Source: VRUE01 sp033856275
GTDB taxonomy: Bacteria > Actinomycetota > Thermoleophilia > Solirubrobacterales > 70-9
Length of the DNA: 8,276 bases
NCBI GenBank assembly: GCA_033856275.1
Contig: JAWVFJ010000064.1
Coordinates: forward strand, 1-8,276
Direction of reading: 5' to 3'
In this document: positions 7,359 through 8,276 of the stretch, one piece after another
Numbering within the stretch: position 1 is the first letter of the stretch
Layout of the letters: each line of letters opens with the position of its first letter
The notes under the pieces: generated by a model
Told to the model about the DNA's origin: nothing
Database searches by the model: none
The model's input: only the letters and a program-made list of their open reading frames with translations
Translations under genes and position numbers: made by a program

Positions 7359-7690
7359 TGTTTTAAATTAATTGTGATTCTGATAGCTTTATAAAAAAAA
7401 AGATTTAAAGTAACCTATTTCGTTACCCTGATTATTGGAGGATATTAGGTAGCTACCCCAACAATGTAGTTACAAGATATTGATAATGAGTCAAGAACTA
7501 CCATATCATTAACAGGATAATCCCATAACGAATTTGTGTTAAAATAAAGGTGTAATTATTAATCTTTAGTTAATAATTAAACCTTTATTCTTTAAATTAT
7601 TATATGGCTTTAATCTCAAATGACTCTTCTCCATACAACACATAGTGTGATTAATAATTAATCTTATTAGTTAAGATACCTAAATTAAAC
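7359..7690. other. Non-coding spacer between the two minus-strand genes
   Basis: 332 bp with no gene that I can support in either code. It contains the strong hairpin at 7543-7589, a 6-bp hairpin at 7661-7677 just past the stop of the 132-aa gene, a palindrome GATTAATAATTAATC (7649-7663), the palindrome GGTAGCTACC (7448-7457), a small stem GTAAC/GTTAC (7410-7426) and a run of nine A (7392-7401 region, T-run on the minus strand) ahead of the 253-aa gene. The segment reads as a 3' end followed by a leader. An internal promoter for the 253-aa gene cannot be identified by eye. Confidence 0.5.
7543..7589 (-). terminator. Large hairpin downstream of the 132-aa gene
   Basis: Left arm 7543-7562 and right arm 7570-7589 match at 19 of 20 positions (one G opposite A, at 7552 and 7580) around the 7-base loop TCTTTAG. 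This is the longest internal hairpin in the element. Both arms carry the ACCTTTATT element, one on each strand. On the minus strand it sits about 100 bases after the 132-aa stop and about 185 bases before the next start, so it may end or process the first transcript. That function is inferred. Confidence 0.6.
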
Positions 7691-8089
7691 CTAATCTTCA
7701 TCCTCCAGTTCGATATTTGTTCATATTGTGATATAAACAGTTCTTAAAGGCATTACAGAATTAATAGTGCAGACTTGATTTATAACCCTAGTTAAATATA
7801 AGTGATTATACCCTTTTGACATGTCAACCTCTATTCCCTTAGTTATTTCATCGTGTTCCACGGTGTCTAATTCTACAACAATTCTTCAAGTTCCTGATGC
7901 ATGTAAAGCGATTGGGTGATTTTCACACTCTGTTTTAAGCAATGAAATATAAGAAATATACTCACATAAAAAATCCTCAATAGAGCGAAAAGTAAAATTT
8001 GGGCCACAGAAATCAAAACGAAAAGAATCTAAACGAGAAAAATCCATATTTTTATTTAATTTATAATAACATCCGATAGATGTAGTCAT
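7691..8089 (-). CDS. Small protein with acidic C-terminal tail, unrecognised (132 aa)
   Basis: Starts at ATG 8089, directly preceded by an in-frame stop, so this start is forced. Reading TGA as Trp at W68 (7886-7888) and W123 (7721-7723) extends the frame to the TAG at 7691-7693; under the standard code only 67 residues would be called. The protein is rich in aromatic residues near its N-terminus (RLDSFRFDFCGPNFTF, 20-34), has probable beta strands (TWRIVVELDTV, about 67-77; TVYITIW, about 117-123) and ends in IELEDED. Small size, beta character, an acidic tail and first place in its block recall single-stranded DNA-binding proteins of protein-primed systems such as phi29 p5, but no sequence match is visible. 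It is the first gene from the right TIR, 61 bp inside it. Confidence 0.75.
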
Positions 8090-8103
8090 TTAATGATATA
8101 ACA

Positions 8104-8123
8104 TAAAACAACCAACTTAAAAT
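8104..8123 (-). repeat. 20-bp inverted repeat, copy B, in the leader of the 132-aa gene
   Basis: The exact reverse complement of 6434-6453, ending 14 bases before the ATG of the 132-aa gene when read on the minus strand. Its place in the leader suggests a transcription or translation signal. The second copy in the convergent region points the other way and has no gene behind it. Confidence 0.85.
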
Positions 8124-8136
8124 AATTTATTTTAAG
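8116..8136 (-). repeat. Hairpin between the right TIR and the 132-aa gene
   Basis: CTTAAAATA (8116-8124), loop ATT, TATTTTAAG (8128-8136) form a perfect 9-bp stem. It overlaps copy B of the 20-bp repeat and has the same ATT loop as the hairpin that closes each TIR. The left end has no counterpart outside its TIR. Confidence 0.6.
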
Positions 8137-8149
8137 CTCCTTATAGAAA

Positions 8150-8276
8150 ATAGTAATAATATTACTATCCTGTTATGTGCAAATAACGAAAAAGATGTAA
8201 AGGGGTAATTATTTACAAACTAAATAACCAAACTTTTATCGCAGTGAGGTGTATTAGTAGAAACAAAGGAGGTATT
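8150..8276. repeat. Right terminal inverted repeat, presumed protein-primed replication origin
   Basis: The exact reverse complement of bases 1-127, running to the last base of the window, which shows that both ends of the molecule are present. The mirror copy of the closing hairpin lies at 8150-8168. It leads directly into the minus-strand gene block. Confidence 0.98.

Noticed and set aside
7509..7535. Possible internal remnant of a TIR (shared TAACAGGATA and ATAACGAA)
   Set aside because: The two short matches are in a different order and relative orientation from the TIR and do not extend; chance similarity in AT-rich DNA is enough.
8263..8274. AAAGGAGGT near the right end, a perfect bacterial Shine-Dalgarno sequence
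   Set aside because: It points off the end of the molecule, also appears reversed at the left end as part of the TIR, and fungal mitochondria do not use this signal.

Overview
The window reads as one complete, self-contained linear element of 8,276 bp. The first 127 bases and the last 127 bases are perfect inverted copies of each other and reach the very ends. The largest gene is a protein-primed family B DNA polymerase. All genes on both strands avoid TAA and TAG internally, but three of the four are open only if TGA is read as tryptophan (translation table 4). Taken together this is the picture of a linear mitochondrial plasmid ('invertron'), most likely from a fungus. Plant mitochondria use TGA as stop. 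The host species cannot be read from the sequence.

Layout, left to right. 1-127: left terminal inverted repeat (TIR). 128-384: non-coding leader with a GC-rich, foldable patch. 385-4290 (+): DNA polymerase of 1,301 aa, with an N-terminal region that could hold the terminal protein, a 3'-5' exonuclease domain, a polymerase domain, a proline-rich linker and a C-terminal domain resembling NUMOD1 of homing endonucleases. 4291-4539: spacer with a hairpin. 4540-6315 (+): a 591-aa predicted membrane protein with a long polar helical, coiled-coil-like section. 6316-6596: convergent intergenic region. 6597-7358 (-): an unrecognised basic 253-aa protein. 7359-7690: non-coding, with a 20-bp-stem hairpin. 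7691-8089 (-): a small 132-aa protein with an acidic tail. 8090-8149: short leader with a hairpin. 8150-8276: right TIR.

The two + genes start from the left end and the two - genes from the right end, and they converge near 6.3-6.6 kb. The polymerase should copy the molecule from both TIRs by protein priming. No plasmid-type RNA polymerase gene is present, so transcription probably relies on the host mitochondrial polymerase or a co-resident plasmid. The other three proteins could not be assigned to families.

The most notable points are: the NUMOD1-like domain fused to a plasmid DNA polymerase; a nine-base element, ACCTTTATT, found in sense orientation downstream of all four genes and nowhere else that I could find apart from the partner arm of one hairpin; a perfect 20-bp inverted repeat bracketing the two minus-strand genes; and the membrane/coiled-coil protein of unknown role.
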